DNA of 64,000 nucleotides from Augochlora pura (taxonomy: Eukaryota > Arthropoda > Insecta > Hymenoptera > Halictidae): the NCBI RefSeq assembly GCF_028453695.1, contig NC_135781.1:11469640-11533639 (forward strand), written 5' to 3'. The translations under genes were made by a program, and so were the position numbers. The notes under the pieces were generated by a model. It was given only the letters and a program-made list of their open reading frames with translations. It was not told the DNA's origin and made no database searches. Numbering within the stretch: the first letter of the stretch is position 1; every line of letters begins with the position of its first letter. Shown piece by piece: positions 38,801 to 52,896 of the stretch.

Positions 38801-41364
38801 CACTGGGCGGATTATCAATAAATTATCGGTCCTCCGGTGGAGCATTAATACGCGGACTCTGTGAGCGAAACACCGGTGCGGACACCAATCTGATGTTACA
38901 GATTTAATGCTAATTGGGGGGCAAGATAAAAGCGGGATTAATATTAGCAAACCTGAAATCTTAATGGTTACTTCGTGTGTGGGAATGTTTCCTGATTTAA
39001 TACACACCGGCTAATTTCAGCCAGCTAATTGCCTATCAGTGTTGCGCGGAAATCACGGAAATATTTAGCCTCGATTTAGTTTCTATCGGTCGACGTCTGC
39101 GTCAAAGAACCTGAACGAAATCCTAACAGGCAAATTTTTGAGTAGTTGAATGGCAGATTTTTCATACATATTCTTCCATGAAACATTCCGGAGGGAACAA
39201 TTTGTTTTAAAAATATTTGAGGAGTGAACGTATTTAGAAAATTGTTTTCATAAATACGGAATTTTTGTTTTATACACGTCGCTTCGTGAGGATAACTAAA
39301 TAATTAAATATTTTTGGTTTGGATAATTCTAGACACCTAAACTTTTCAGAAATGCATAAAGCAATGTCTAAACTATTACAATGAAAATAAATAAAAATAA
39401 AAAGGTATATGAAAAATTGTATATTATCTATTAATTTTTCTCTTTTCTTTTGTCGATGTTTCTTTTATTAAAATGGTGGAAGAAAATAAAGTAAAACCAT
39501 GTAAAATTACTTTATACGCCAATATTTACATCCTAGGTATAATTTGATCTGTTCTTTATACAACACACTAGCAAACCATGGAAATCACTTTTTTAATGTA
39601 AATTTCTCAACATGTTTCTTTATTACGAGAATAGATTAGTTTCCGGTACTTATCTTTTACTAAATACTACTGTTCATGAAAAAATATTACTCTACATTGT
39701 TTACTAACTGACGCTTAAAAGAAGTCTGTTGAGATAAATGGTGAACCAATGTTAACACCCTCTCATAAGTAGAGTAAACGCATTTCTCTTACTAATAGAA
39801 ATATTAGCACCAATTGCCAGGAAACGAGGCACTTGAGCTGGCCGATTGTAAACAAAATATACCATTATGTTATATTATCATAGTGGATGATGCATGGTTA
39901 AATCAGCATGTATTGGCACGATTTATAAATAGTGCCACTGAAAATATATTACAAGCACACGTATATCTTCAGTTTCGCAGAAGACAAACGAAGCTACCCG
40001 ATTTACCGGCGTGGCACGTTGAAAATTCTACGCTAAAGCAATGTACTTCCCCGTTCTTAAATCCTCCTTAACGATCCCCGTTCCAACCATTAAGAAGACG
40101 ACTATACCAGCGCGCAGAGGGAGCCGAAAATATGCGTCCCGATAGTCTGGATCGACACGCGGTTTACCGAACCGTTGCGTTGCTCGATTGTCCCTGCAGG
40201 TAACGGCGGGATAATTCGATAACAGCTTCGGATAGTTATCGATTCAATTAGCTAAGAGTGCCATAAAAGTCCTGGCCCCTCGAACGTGCGGCTTCCTTCG
40301 GGCGATTAACGCGTCGAAAGTCCATATATTCTTGAGGAAAACGTTAATTCCGCTCGCGATTAAAGTACCTCCTTCCGTTGCCGCGGGAAAGATTGGTCGA
40401 CACGGTTTATCGTTACCTACACGAGATCCCGATCGTGCGAACCGGTACACGCGCTCGTGAATCCTCCGGAGTGCCGGCGAAGGGAAGTTCGGTTATCGTC
40501 AAAGTCGCGCGCGCGGCCGACTCGAAAGCAAACAAGTCAAAGGGCTCGCGGTGGTTGCCCAGCTATAAAGTATCCCTCGGCTGTACACTTAGCTGGGCCG
40601 TAGTAAGTTAATTCCCGGCGTAACGCGGCCAAAGTGGGCCGTTAACAGTAAATAATACTGCAACTATTACCAGCAAACGGCGCCCTTACCGAAGAAATAT
40701 GGCACTCGTACAAATCGTGCTTAAGAATCCGGAGACCCAAGCTGTGCTACCAAGACGAGGTCCCGCGGAGACCTGCAGACTTCGTCCCCCTCCATTTTGG
40801 TCTCTGTAGACACATGGTAGCTATGGCCAGAATGGGACATTATTCGCATTGTTTTGAACAAATATTTGTCTTAGATAATTATTCAAGTGAATTCCTTCGA
40901 GTCGAATACTTGATTCACATAAATCTTTGCTTGAATAATTCATTAAAAGTAATTTCGCATTTCCAAGTACATAGCTTACAAAAAAACGATATTACTGTTA
41001 CTTACATTAATTTGTACCTATCTCGTCGAGATTAACGAACAAAATTAAATCGAATTTTCTAAATAAACTTTCTGAGTCACGATTAGATCATCTTATTGAA
41101 TATTTTAGAAACGATTAAGATGCCACAAAAATAGAATTGTAACTTTGGATATTCTTATAGAATATTATAATTAATTTCCAGGTTGAATTTTATGAAAGAA
41201 CGGAGAATTGTCTAAACGAGAAGAGTCAATTTAATTATATGATTAGTAGGCTGCAACTTTTATGTATTTGCGACACATATATTCATTTAACATTCTTGAA
41301 AGACACGATCTTTTTTTATTTCTGTTTCTTACAATGGTCTTTGAACATTTTCATTTTGCACAAA

Positions 41365-41383
41365 GATCAGCAATCTGCTGATC
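41365..41383. repeat. Short perfect hairpin, GATCAGCA arms
   Basis: gatcagca and tgctgatc are exact 8-base inverted copies with a 3-base loop (atc). It lies in AT-rich non-coding DNA. No function can be assigned. Confidence 0.5.
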
Positions 41384-42226
41384 AAAGACAGAAAGTATAA
41401 TATTTTCCTTTTTCATTGAATATTATGGAATAGAAAGTGTATGCAGAAGACAATTGAAAACTACTCGACGAACTTTATAATAATTGCAGAAGAATTAATT
41501 TGATTTGCAGTGTACTGCAGACATTCAAAAAAAGGTGTCTATAAACGAATATTTAACAGTAATAAGCTTCATTAGTAGCAAGTACAATGCATAGAGTCGT
41601 AGATATAAGCGACGCTTTTGAAAATTAGCTTTCATTAACGACGTCGCTCTGAAAAATGATTAGCTATCGATCGCATGTTTCGAAACGTCTACAATTATGA
41701 GTACAGGTATGTTTCCCAGGGTTTCCAGTCAAAGATCATCGAGTCCGCAGAAAACAATGAATAATGATCAGCAATCACTGAAGAACATTTCGCGGGCTCT
41801 GATTATCGTGAACAAGCGTCCACCGCAGAGGAACGATTGCTTTAATATTCAATGTTGGTAATAGCCGGACGCGAGGTTTATGATTCCTTCAATTATTCAA
41901 GTCCGCTGCTCGTTAGGTCGGTCTAAATCGAGATCTAGGCTATGTCCGGAGTTTCCTGCGGAGGAAATCTAAACTTGCCCGGCGGTGCTTTGAATTTTGC
42001 AACGTACGAGTATATAGGTAAACTGACAACCGTTTCGGTACTAGACGCGATTCGCTCGAAAATGCAGAGCATACCAAACATTTTGACGCGGAATAGTCGA
42101 AAAGAGATTTCGAAGATGATTTCGTTAGCAGGGCGAGAATAGATCATTCGAGCGAACCGTCGCGCGATGAATTCACAAGCCTGCGGATCTAACCTCGGCG
42201 AAGGCGTTCTTTATTAAGCATCGTGT

Positions 42227-42245
42227 AACTTGTTTAAAACAAGTT
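42227..42245. repeat. 9-base-arm perfect inverted repeat
   Basis: aacttgttt and aaacaagtt are exact inverted copies around a single central base. No context suggests a function. Confidence 0.45.
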
Positions 42246-45200
42246 ATAAATGTATATATCAAAGACGTTTCTAGAAAGAAAAGGACGGTCTAAAAGCTTT
42301 CAGTTCGCAAAATAGTCAATTCGATTAATAGCTCGAGCATGCTACGCTTGTCATGTTTATTACTTCCGCTCCTTTACTAATTTACTCGAATAAAACGTTT
42401 CGAAAACAATTTCAAAATAAGAAATATCTGGTAATTTGAAAAATATTGTAGAACCTTTGATTAAGATTTATTTTCAATAGGACGGATTTTGTGACCAGAA
42501 AATAATTTAACAAAATTTGCCAGTGTTGCGTTAGGGTTTGGCGAGTTACGCAGCGAGACCCTCAAGGTTTCATTACAAGATGGATTATTAATTAGGGTAT
42601 TATAGTACTGCGATCCTTACGAAGCAAATAAAATAATTTTTAAAATAATAGTAACGATGGAAACAAGATTACAGTTAAATGATTGAAAGCATATTATGAC
42701 ACGCGTGTTTTTCTACGTTAAATAATAAGCTGGTTGCTTTTTTCTTTTTCAAGTTGTATTTTTGCCTATCCGTACATCTTACACACCGTGTCACTTTCGG
42801 TTAGCTTCGAGTTTCCAAGTAACACGTTCACGCTGTGCCCGGAAAGCGATCGATTAAAATGGATCCATCAGCGTCGTCGGCAAAATCCAAGAGAGACTTC
42901 AATGCTCGTTTCCAAGGTCCGAGTGTTAAATAATGCATGAAGAGGCAGCCGAAAAATGAGCCAGTGGATACAGCCGGAAGGGAGTCCCTTTCTTTCTTTA
43001 CTGCCCATCCTGTCGGAAATGAGAGCGGAGACAAGCTACAACCACTCATCACTGATTCAGAGCGGACGTCCGCCGGTAGATGTTGCTTGGATGCCTGTTT
43101 AATTGAATCGCAAGAGAGATTTGTCGCGATCTTCCCGTTGCCCCCTGCTTATGAACGACTCGTTAGCCTCCGTTCCCCTTGAGACCGTTTGTTGGGATTC
43201 GACATGGTCTGGCTGCGTAAACTTGCAGCCGAGTCAATGCACACACACACGCCCGTGTTCAACAGCCGTCAATTAACCGTTGCACCACAAACGATTGTCC
43301 AGCGACTCGGTGAACGAACGTTGGTTCGTGCCGATTGCAAACGTGTGTAATACTTGCGCTTTTTCAAATCACTGAAACGCTGTAATCATTGTTGAGAAGG
43401 CGAGTGAAACTGAATAAAATTCTGGAATTTTATGCATGGAAGTTACATTCTGACATAGAGATATATTTTCACTAGAATTAAAATTTTTACAGGTTTTGTT
43501 GAGGTTTATAAAAAACTAACGCGCTTAAAAGAGGAACCTTGGAAAATACGTTGAAAAAATATAATTTTTGCAACATAACATAAATAACAGCGAAAAGTAA
43601 ATATCAATGCAACATATGTCGTACATACTATTCGGATATTGGAAAACTCTGATAATAGAACTGCTCGGATGAAAGAACGTTATTATAATAGAGAGTTCGT
43701 ACAATGGTTGTTCTCTTGGTCGAAGTTATAGAATTCCCGCAGACGGGTCAAAAAAACCCGACGTTCGTTCAATGAGGGTCAACAGGAGCCGATTGCTCGT
43801 TTAGCGCGATTTAGCTTTGATGTGTGCCTCGTTAGACAGTCGGACCGGCCAGCGGCGACGGATGGAATTGTTTCTTATTTGTGAAGCCATCAGGCGAAGC
43901 GTAATAACCCTGCGAACTGGCAATGCCGGGAACAACGGGCCCGGAAATTCCAACGTTCGCGCGTAATTCAGGCGTAAGCGTAGCCAAACGAAAGGTGGGA
44001 ATACTGGAAATCGTTACAGGTGATAAAACGAGCGGACGTGAGGCAGATTAAGAAGCTGCCCCGGAAAGGTGGCCGACACGTTGGCCCCCGGTCACCGATA
44101 ATTTCCGTCTCGAATTGCCTATTAGCCCCTTAATCGATCCCGGATTAAAAATCGCGGATTAAAGGTGCCCCCGGGAATGTTCGAGTGTGGCTGACCAAGC
44201 TGTAACTGAGTTTCTCGCCGACCCTTAGGCCAGGTTGACCAAATTTCTCCAACAGATAATTATGAGGGTCGGATATAACCCCCGGAACTTTCCGGCAAGG
44301 GTTCGTGAGAAGATAATGCACTTGAGATGGCAGTCAAGCGAGCCCGTTTCGCGAACCTCTATTAATACGTGGATTCCCTCGGATCACCACTGGCGAAAAT
44401 CATTCCCGTACCACCAATGTGTTTCACTCATAATTTCCAAACCACATTTTCGGGTTAGATAATTCATACCGTCCTTACTCATTTATCTGCTTTCGTACAC
44501 GCGATACAGTTAATTATAAACGATATTTGATTCTATACAATATTGTAGAATCACAGTTTCACTACACTTTTGTAAGAATGCGAGCACAGTGTAGTAAAGT
44601 TTTTTACTTAATTTTTACATAATTTTACATAATACTTACTTTTTAATTTTCCGGTTTATTCTTCCATTTTGATTATTTTTGCATTAAAAATTATATAAAA
44701 GAACTATTTGACTTATCATATCTGACGAATAATCGTTATTTGAATAAAATATTCGAATAAAATGAATCTATTAGAACAGTTATCTTAGGCAAATATCTAT
44801 TCGAAACAATTCATAAATTCACAAATACATGAATTTGAGTTTAAAGAAACAAGTTCCTTTCCGTCGAGCGTTGATAATTCGTAGATTTCACGTCGGGCAA
44901 TTTCGTTTGAGGCTCGGTAATGCGTTTCGTTTATTCTTTGCAGAACAGGAGCACATTTCCGGTCGGTGTACACGGTTTTTTGCGCAATTATTCGCCGGCG
45001 AGAGTATAGATGACGTGCGTAGCCGGCACTTATTTAGCATAAAATGTAAAATAAGCGGTGGCCAGGGAATAAATTGTATTCCCATTAGGAGCAGCGCCGC
45101 GGGCAGGCGGGCGAGCGAGTTGGGCCGCATTTGAATACGCTCGGATTAAAAATTAAATATTACCGCAGGAAGCGTCGGCGATTAGAGCTCCCGGAGGCTG

Positions 45201-45321
45201 AAAAACCGCGGAAAAACGGGACCAAGTTGCGTTAGCTGCGCGCCGCCTGAGGAAACATTAAACGCTCGTTAATTATTTGGCCACCGCGACTCGTAAAATA
45301 ACATAATATCATTCTTATATC

Positions 45322-45338
45322 CGCGCGCGCGCGCGCGC
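45322..45338 (+). repeat. (CG)n tract
   Basis: Seventeen bases of alternating C and G in an otherwise mixed AT/GC region. It is a Z-DNA-prone sequence. Confidence 0.85.
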
Positions 45339-45647
45339 CCGCGCTTGATCCCGGATAATCGTTGTAATTAACGATAATATTAATGCTAGCCCGTTGTCGA
45401 ATCGGTTTCCGGCCGGTCGAATCACCGTTTTAAAATGCACCATATTAACGGGCAAATTCGATATTCGCACGCGTAACTTTGTTCTTCGCGACGTGGATAA
45501 AATTTCACCGTTTTAAATTTCAGTTTATCGTACGACCGAACAAGCTTGTTGGCCGGATTAAAAGCACTTGCATCGACGAGTGTAGCGGGCGGCCCTGTTT
45601 AAATCTATTGGACCATTTAAAACAAAACAAAAAACAGGGAAATAGCG

Positions 45648-45650
<3 letters not shown>

Positions 45651-45698
<48 letters not shown>
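45651..45698 (+). repeat. (AG)24 microsatellite
   Basis: Forty-eight bases of uninterrupted AG. With the TC tract at 46047-46074 it produces the longest open frame in the window (214 codons on the minus strand, 45520-46164), which is an artefact. Confidence 0.95.
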
Positions 45699-45701
<3 letters not shown>

Positions 45702-46041
45702 TACAAACGGGACCAATAAAAATAACTATTCGACAGGGATAGCTTGGCTGACAGATCAATCGGTCGGTTTCCCTGGCTTTCGTCGGGATCGTGTGTCGCG
45801 AGAAGCGACGTGAGACGCCACGCCGATCAAAGGGCAGGGAAAGCTTCGAACTTTTAGCAATTTTCCTCGGTTCGAGCCGGGAAAAATGCGACGCAAATGC
45901 GCGCGGCAGCTTTGATTTGTGACCGCTCGCGGGATCGTATCGCGCGTGCACGCTGTACCATAACCATCCCTCACAATTTCGCGGCGAAGGTGGAGCGCGG
46001 CCTGACACAAGTGGTTGTAGGTATCTCGCGAGAGCGTCTTT

Positions 46042-46046
<5 letters not shown>

Positions 46047-46074
<28 letters not shown>
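46047..46074 (+). repeat. (TC)14 microsatellite
   Basis: Twenty-eight bases of uninterrupted TC, about 350 bases from an AG tract of opposite strand sense. The two could pair as an intrastrand stem. Confidence 0.95.
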
Positions 46075-46078
<4 letters not shown>

Positions 46079-47421
46079 TCCCGTGCTCCCGGTCTGTTTT
46101 TCGATTTTTCTGGCCCTCTTCTCCTCCCACCGGCAGGCATTAAAGCCTCGAGCGGCTCGACCACCTCGCCTCGCCGGAACGGTTAACTAAGACATCAGTC
46201 ATAATACGCGAGACAACCGGATGCGAAGGCAAAGGCATAAAGGGCCCTCGTAACTCCTCGTTTACCCAGCTTTTGTTTCTAATGCCCTGCCGGCGCGCGA
46301 ACCTCCCCAGAAACTGCCATTACGTCTCTACGTGAACTGGTGGCGTCTAAGTTTATGGGAGAGCGGCGAAGATTCTGAGGTGTTTGATCGTTGTTCCTTC
46401 GTTTTACTGTCTCCCGGTTCAGATCTTCGGACAGAGTTCGTCGAGGACAAAGCCGCGAACACCAGGAGCCATTCAATTTTCCCGCTAAAGTTACATCAGG
46501 TTTCTTCGAACCCTCTTCGTTACCGAGTTGTACCAAGTTTATAAAGTGTTTGCTAATTATTGGACGCGTTTACGATGGAAATTAGTAGACCAGACACAAA
46601 ACAGTGGGATTTTAGAAATCATGTTACATATTTTTGGGGCTTCGTTTGTGGCGATTTTCTAATCCCACATTCCAATGAACATTAATTTAATGTAAATTCA
46701 ATAAAATTTAAAAATAAAATACATAAAATATTATTATTATAACATTAATAATAATTAACTAGATCAAATTAAATAAATTGAATGAAAATTTATTTCAATA
46801 CTTGTGTCGTATAGTTAGTTACGACTGCGTGTCTTTATAATTGCAAAACCCGACAAAGATTCGAAACAGCATATCGGCGTTCTTAAATTCCTCAGACCTC
46901 CCTACTGTTCAAACAGCATCTACCCTCCTACCCTCATCACAGAATTAAGACGTTGTGTAGCACCTTGGAGTCGGTTGTTGAAGGTTAAACAACGCGAGAA
47001 CGGTCAGAACAAGACGGATTAGTCGAGGCTGCGCGTTCATCCGGGTCGCAAGACAGATAAATGCGTTTTGGTCAGTTGGGATAGCTGGAGCCCACGGTCG
47101 CTCGACCGACGAGATTTACAAGTTTAGTTAGCAGCGATCACACCCGCGGGATTCGAGCCGAACCGATGGGACGCCGGACCAGCCGATATGAAGCTTCACG
47201 CAGCTTTTTCCGCCGCTTTATAAATGTTCCGAGTGATTTAAACTGGAAAACATTCGGAATCGCTGAGGCTGCGCGTATGAGACACTTCAATCGATAACTG
47301 AATGAGCCCAAGATTACATTACCTAAAGAATGTACCGGGAATTTCTCATTCTAAAGTCCTGCCGGTGCATGTATTGTAATAATTTTTTGAAATTAACTCG
47401 AAACGCTTCTAAAATGGTATA

Positions 47422-47580
47422 ACGTTTTTTAAAACTAGTCCAAGTAACTTGAATTTTTCTGTAAATGTTATAAGGACTAATTTACTGTACAATGAACGAA
47501 ATACTTCTTTTTTAATCTTACTATTACTTGTAATTCTTTTACTTTTGCATCTGAGTCTAAAATGAAAATTAAAAAAAACA
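47422..47580 (+). repeat. Dispersed AT-rich repeat, second copy
   Basis: This is a copy of the repeat at 60649-60833, in the same orientation. The best-conserved part is ttttctgtaaatgtta followed by aggactaatttactgtacaa. It carries an extra ttactattacttgtaattc piece that is also recognisable near 59735 in the foldback region. Further on (about 47700-47715) a taagctcaaaa piece resembles the opposite arm, so the insertion may originally have been longer. Confidence 0.68.
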
Positions 47581-50258
47581 TTTAACGCTGTTTAGCAGAA
47601 CAAACTGTGGGTAATTCGATAAGTCGAAATAACGAAAAATTAAAAAGAAATAAGAAAAAAATAATAGAAACAGCGAGGAATCCTTTGTGACTTTCTCTTA
47701 TTTTATAAGCTCAAAACTACCTCTTGAGAGTGCATTTTGAGTCGATTGGAGCCATAAAAGAGAATTCACAGAAGAAGTTGAAGCTCATACTATTAAACGT
47801 TGGTTAATATTGTATTGACTCGGATAGCGACAAAATAAATTTTTATAAATAAGTAAGTAATTTATGTTTCATTTCAGAATTCCATGTACTTTTTTAACAT
47901 AACGTATTTCTGCAGTCGATTCGAGAATTATCGTTTCGGTGGTTGACGATGCTTGGATACATCAACGGGTGTCGCTTCGGACAAGCATCGAGAGAAGATT
48001 CCTTCCCTTCTCTCGGCGACGACAACAAATCTCGTCCACTTCCTAACCGTTACAGATAGCCGGCCATTAGACCGTCACATTTTTCCCACGTGTATGAATG
48101 ACCGGACGCGGATAAGCCCGCCGGAATATATCGTCGCAGGGCCGCTCTCTCGGCGCGGCCGCATTTGTTTGAATTATTTTATATCCCGCGATTTTTTATT
48201 ATCAGTATCTCGCGCGACCATGCGCTGGGATACGTGTACCGAAATCGGATCATTTCGATTACCCGACGGACACACACTCGATAACTCGCCCTTCGTGCGA
48301 TTATTTTGACAGAATCACGGGATGCCGGCGAATTATTAGTCCGCCCTTAAGCTGTTCACTCTGACAATCAATGAGAGTCGTGCACAGCATTAAACGTTTA
48401 CTTGTTTATTCTGCAACGTGCCGAATTGTAAAACATTGTTCTCGTCGCAATTCCGGACGGTTGGCTCAAATTTTCAATGTTCCATTTGATTTTCGAAATA
48501 TTTTGTGTAATCAATTTCTTATAAGAATCCACCAATTAATTGGTTTTTGCAATAATGGAGGTTACATTCCTTGGGCTCCACTGGGTTATTAATAATTTCG
48601 AAAAGTATCTTATGATTATCATATGAAAAATTATACTTGATTAACTTATTTAAGTAACACTTCTAGTATCACATTCTAAGTTCTAACAAACCTCGCTTCT
48701 CAAAAACAATAAATGAAATATTTCCAACATATAATGTTAATGAAACAAATTGAAATAATGATCTCACGGTAAGATATTTCTTGAAGCAATGAGATATACA
48801 GAAATCAACGTTACAGTCGGAAAAACAAAAATTCTTCTGAATAAAGAATAAAAGCCTTTTGATTAGCACAATTTGCACCTCCTGGTAACGTTTGCTTTTG
48901 ATGAATTAATTAGCGAAATACCTTTCACTTAGTGTAGATGCTTTTAGCGACAAGGGGGAGAGGCTTTACGCTTGTGTTATAGATGATGACTAAGGTGACC
49001 AAGGAACAAAAACCTCAGTCTACTATATATAAAAATATCCTAATTTGTATACATTCGAAATGTTACCACATGGTCACGCTAGGCTTTGATGGGCAAGAAG
49101 AAAATAAAACATGATGCACTTCACGTATGTATAACTTTGAAAAATTTCTACAGCCAAAAAAGTCGTCGTATCAAGTGCAGTTGTCCTTTTGTTACGACGA
49201 AGTATTTCGTCAGTTTTGATTAGCTAATTAACCTGTTAGACACAGCCGAATTTTGCACGGAACTATTTCTCTGTACAGCAGAGTTCAATGCGAATTACGC
49301 GTAAACGATATAGCACCGTATGATGGACACCTTATTCTCTATGCGTGCACATTGAAACAAAGTTTTTTATGATTAGATTATAATTTTTCTTAAAGATATG
49401 ATATACTTTAATCATTGGTAATACAATTGAGTATGACGTAATATAAGATGACGTCCGCGACGGCCACCATAGTGATGCTTCGTTTCTAAAAGGTTAGGGT
49501 TCAAGAAGTGCTAAACAAGTAGCTGTAAAAGAAATCGCAGAGCACGTCATCAAACATTTACACGAAACTGCAGAGAGATCTGCCACGCAGTATCACACCT
49601 TACGATTTTATCGGCTGCGGAAGAGTTAAAAAAGGAGATAAGTGTAGAGCATCGTGACTGGAGGTCTCCAGGTAACCAAGGGTTGGGAATAAAAAGGTGG
49701 AATTTCTGCCAGTAAGATACGCGATCTCGGATAGACGGCGTCAAAACTGGTGTCCGCAGTTTCGGGACGCTTTCGGCTCCCTCACAGCCAGAGAAAATGA
49801 TGCTCGTTCCGACGGTCCACGGAATCGTCCCGTTCCGTTCGGCGGGCCAAAACCACGTCGCATAATGGGAAAATTTGCGTAAACGGCGGGGTCATTAAGC
49901 ACCCCTCTTACGCGCGAATGTGCGTGGCGGTCGCCGATGTGGAGACGGGGCTATAACTTGCGGTAATACCAACCTAACCGTGTACCCATGATTATAACGC
50001 TACCAATTAGTCAAGCCGGCTTAGGATGGCATCCCTGGCCCCGGGACAAGGGAAACGTGCATACACGCGCCCTCCTTCTACCACACGCGAACCGGCCCTG
50101 CACCGACTTTGTTGAGCCATCAGCGCCTAGCGGCGACTTAACGCAATCAAAAATTTTCGCGAGCCATAATCATGTGTTACTGTACGAATCCACCAACGAT
50201 TTTTAATAAATACAAAACGGCATTTGAAATCCATTTTCTCACAAATTAGATTTATTTC

Positions 50259-50558
50259 TTGACTCTTTCAGTGTTTTATTTCACTTTGGAAACGTGCATT
50301 TGTGTGCTTGGTTATTTTTTATTAACGCTACCTGCATTATGGTTTCTATGTTTTTTTTGTTTGTCGTAATAGTCAATTTCTGATAAGGATGCAATGTCTG
50401 AGGTATATTAATTTAGGTTGGGTCACGCGTGACTCTGAGCCGCTTTCCGACTGTTACTGTATCTTGAAATGTGTTATCATTACGAATACGTTTCTCGTTT
50501 CATACAATTTTTCTTCAATAGTGATGAGCGTACTCGTCATAAACATCGAAAGGGTTAA
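50259..50558. mobile_element. Degenerate TTAA-type MITE
   Basis: The right end reads atgtttatgacgag-type sequence (reverse complement) next to aaagggTTAA at 50549-50558. The left end at 50259 (TTGACTCTTTCAGTGTTT) matches the reverse complement of the right end (TTAACCCTTTCGATGTTT) at 14 of 18 positions, including a decayed TTAA. An actcgtca motif just inside the right end is also present at the corresponding end of the element at 54078-54334, suggesting one family. There is no coding capacity. Confidence 0.5.
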
Positions 50559-52471
50559 ATCTATTATACGCGTATGTTAAATCAGTTTTCTAAAAAATAT
50601 CCTGTGAAGATTATTCTTTCAGTTCGTGATAAATAGTCGAATTATTGGGCTTTATTTTGAAGTGATCAAGTAGTACGAATTCAAATTAACGACTACGGTA
50701 GTCCCGCGAGCCAACTAGCGAGCGCTCTTCTCACTATTTATGAATGACAAAAACTGGATATAAAGAGGTCCAAACAGAGCGACAGCAGTTCGCCTCCGTT
50801 ACCAATTAAGTTTCGTCGCTGGCTGGCAATGCGTCGTCGTCCGCGGGAGCAAGTTCGGTAATTATTTAGCTAAATTGCGAGACAGTTGGCGGCGCACGGC
50901 AACATGTGTTTGCAACCGGCGAAAAATCTCTGAATTAATGCTGCGCCATTAATTATGTTTATGAGCTCAAATTGTCTCGGGGAGGCGCGGATACATGCGA
51001 GCGTAATTTGCGAATTCGCCGTGTACGTAAAACACGTGCTGCTAGGTACTGTCGCTACTGTTCCTCGCGCTCGCGATGTCTCGCCGACATTCAATTATTA
51101 TATTTCTCACACTGAAACAATCAACTTTGAATATTACACCACTGTAAAGCTGTCATCGGGCCGGCGATTTTATGCGTTTATTACAGGAATAAACAGCTGT
51201 AATTTTCAAGCGGAGAAAGAATAAAAGAGCATCGATACATTGCTTTCGGCTTGCTATGACGATTAAGTAAAGGAAAACATTTATAAGCGATTCTTGTTTC
51301 CTGCAACAAATTCAGACAATTTTTATTTCGCATTTATATATTCGGTATTTTTATATTCAAATAAAGCTTACAGAAGATACTTGCATCTTTAAAATATGAT
51401 TGTAATTTTGACACTTAGCCAATCAAATGGGGAGATCTTCCCGTTTTAAATTAGGTCATTTGGCTATTTAGTGGATTCCGTGACAATTTTATGCTTAAAC
51501 GTATATAAACTTCATGCGCTTAGCAGTATGGTTACTATAATCTGTGGTTCCATACGAAACACTTTGAGCAGTTCTGTCTATCTATGATCAGACAAAGCAT
51601 AATAACTGTGGCAACAGCACAGGCATTTGTCTAATATGATTTAGTTAATGTCACATTAATATAAGGATAGAGAAAAGATACTACTTACAAAATTATAGAA
51701 AATTACAGAATTAAATTTGTTATGAGCTCAGAGTTTGCAAGGTCACCTTTAGCTTTTCATAGATAAATATATAATTTCCTGGCGTTCATTCTCTAATGGA
51801 TATTAAGTCATGGCAAATATTAAATATTAAATATCCGTTAAAAAATCGACACAAAGAACACGGCGGATTTATTTAGGAAAAACTGAAACTGATCTTCAAA
51901 ACTCTGAAAAATATCACTCGATAGAAAACACACTGTAGCCACTTTAAAGCTTCTTTTGAACCACGTCAGATCGAATCGACGAAATTTCGACTGATTTACT
52001 AAGAACAGAACAATTTCAGCCGACCACGTTCCGCGATCCGTCCGGTATTTCTCGCGGCCATAGATTCTATTTCGCGAGCAGTATCATTTAATTAACTTGT
52101 CGGTTAACTAAACCAATTACGAAATTTTTTCGCAGAGCGGTCGGCTTTCCTTATCGCTGTATGTGTTGGCACGTATGCGGGGCCGCGGACGTATTCCACG
52201 CGACGGAGCAGAACGCGTCCGAGAGTAACATTTTCCATCCCCTTAGAGCGGCGTAAATTGAAAATCTCACGGGTCGGCCGGGGCGATTTTCAAGAGGGGC
52301 TGTGTTTGTTTTGCCAGTGCCCCAGCCCCGGGGCGTCCTGCGCGGAGGTGGTTCTCTGCCCGTGGCGTGCCGTGCGTATCAGCTGTTTAATTAATTTTAC
52401 GTCTCGTGCAAATGAAACGGAGAAATATAATACGCGGATCCGATCTGTCGATGTAAATGGCATCCGAAACT

Positions 52472-52495
52472 CCCCCCCCCCCCCCACCCCACCCC
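52472..52495 (+). repeat. C-rich tract
   Basis: C14, then A-C4-A-C4. The minus strand reads as four or more G runs with single-base spacers, which fits the G-quadruplex pattern. Confidence 0.9.
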
Positions 52496-52896
52496 TGGAG
52501 CGTATCAAGCTGCTTCTGTGCCGTAGTCTCTGCTTGTCCGCATTCTTTCCGATTGCTGTTTATCCAAGTCCGTCGATTCTATTTCAATCGGTGCGCTTCA
52601 AATAATATCGTACACTCGGACTAATTACACACCGGTGGCTTGTTTACATAAAGGACAGTCCGTTCGTATGCCCGGCGGACTGTGAGCCCTTTCTTTCCCC
52701 GGTTATGAAGTATTCACTGTGGAATGCACCTCTCTACTTGACAATCGTGTTAGGTGTGTATAGTAGAATTACGATTACCTGGAGCTCCATTGTTAATCTT
52801 TGAGGAACGTAGCGTCGCTATAGTGGCTATCGCGGAAATTATATTTTTAATTATTTAATTATTAAAGTATTATTTAATTATTAAATTATTGAAGTA

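Larger units (their letters stand above)
33031..45650. other. Non-coding stretch with palindromes, no recognisable gene
   Basis: CpG-rich blocks (33240-34480, 35080-35930, 36360-37290, 37790-39060, 40060-40810) alternate with AT-rich ones (34500-35000, 39100-39800, 40830-41600). Perfect palindromes lie at 34652-34679, 35863-35883, 41365-41383 and 42227-42245. The open frames here are short, overlap antiparallel frames, and carry no domain I recognise. It is probably still upstream intron or 5' flank of the LMO gene, but that depends on where the missing first LIM1 exon lies. Confidence 0.5.

Noticed and set aside
39814..40071. PGNEALELAD as a possible RNase H remnant of a non-LTR retrotransposon
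   Set aside because: The resemblance is limited to a few residues, and none of the other RNase H or reverse transcriptase motifs are present nearby.
45860..45895. T-arm-like sequence (ctcggttcgagccggg) as a tRNA
   Set aside because: The loop is one base short for a proper T stem, and no acceptor stem, D arm or anticodon arm can be placed around it.
45520..46164. 214-codon minus-strand open frame, the longest in the window
   Set aside because: It is held open by the AG/TC microsatellites at both ends, giving Ser-Leu and Arg-Glu runs. The rest matches nothing, and overlapping frames on both strands are equally open.
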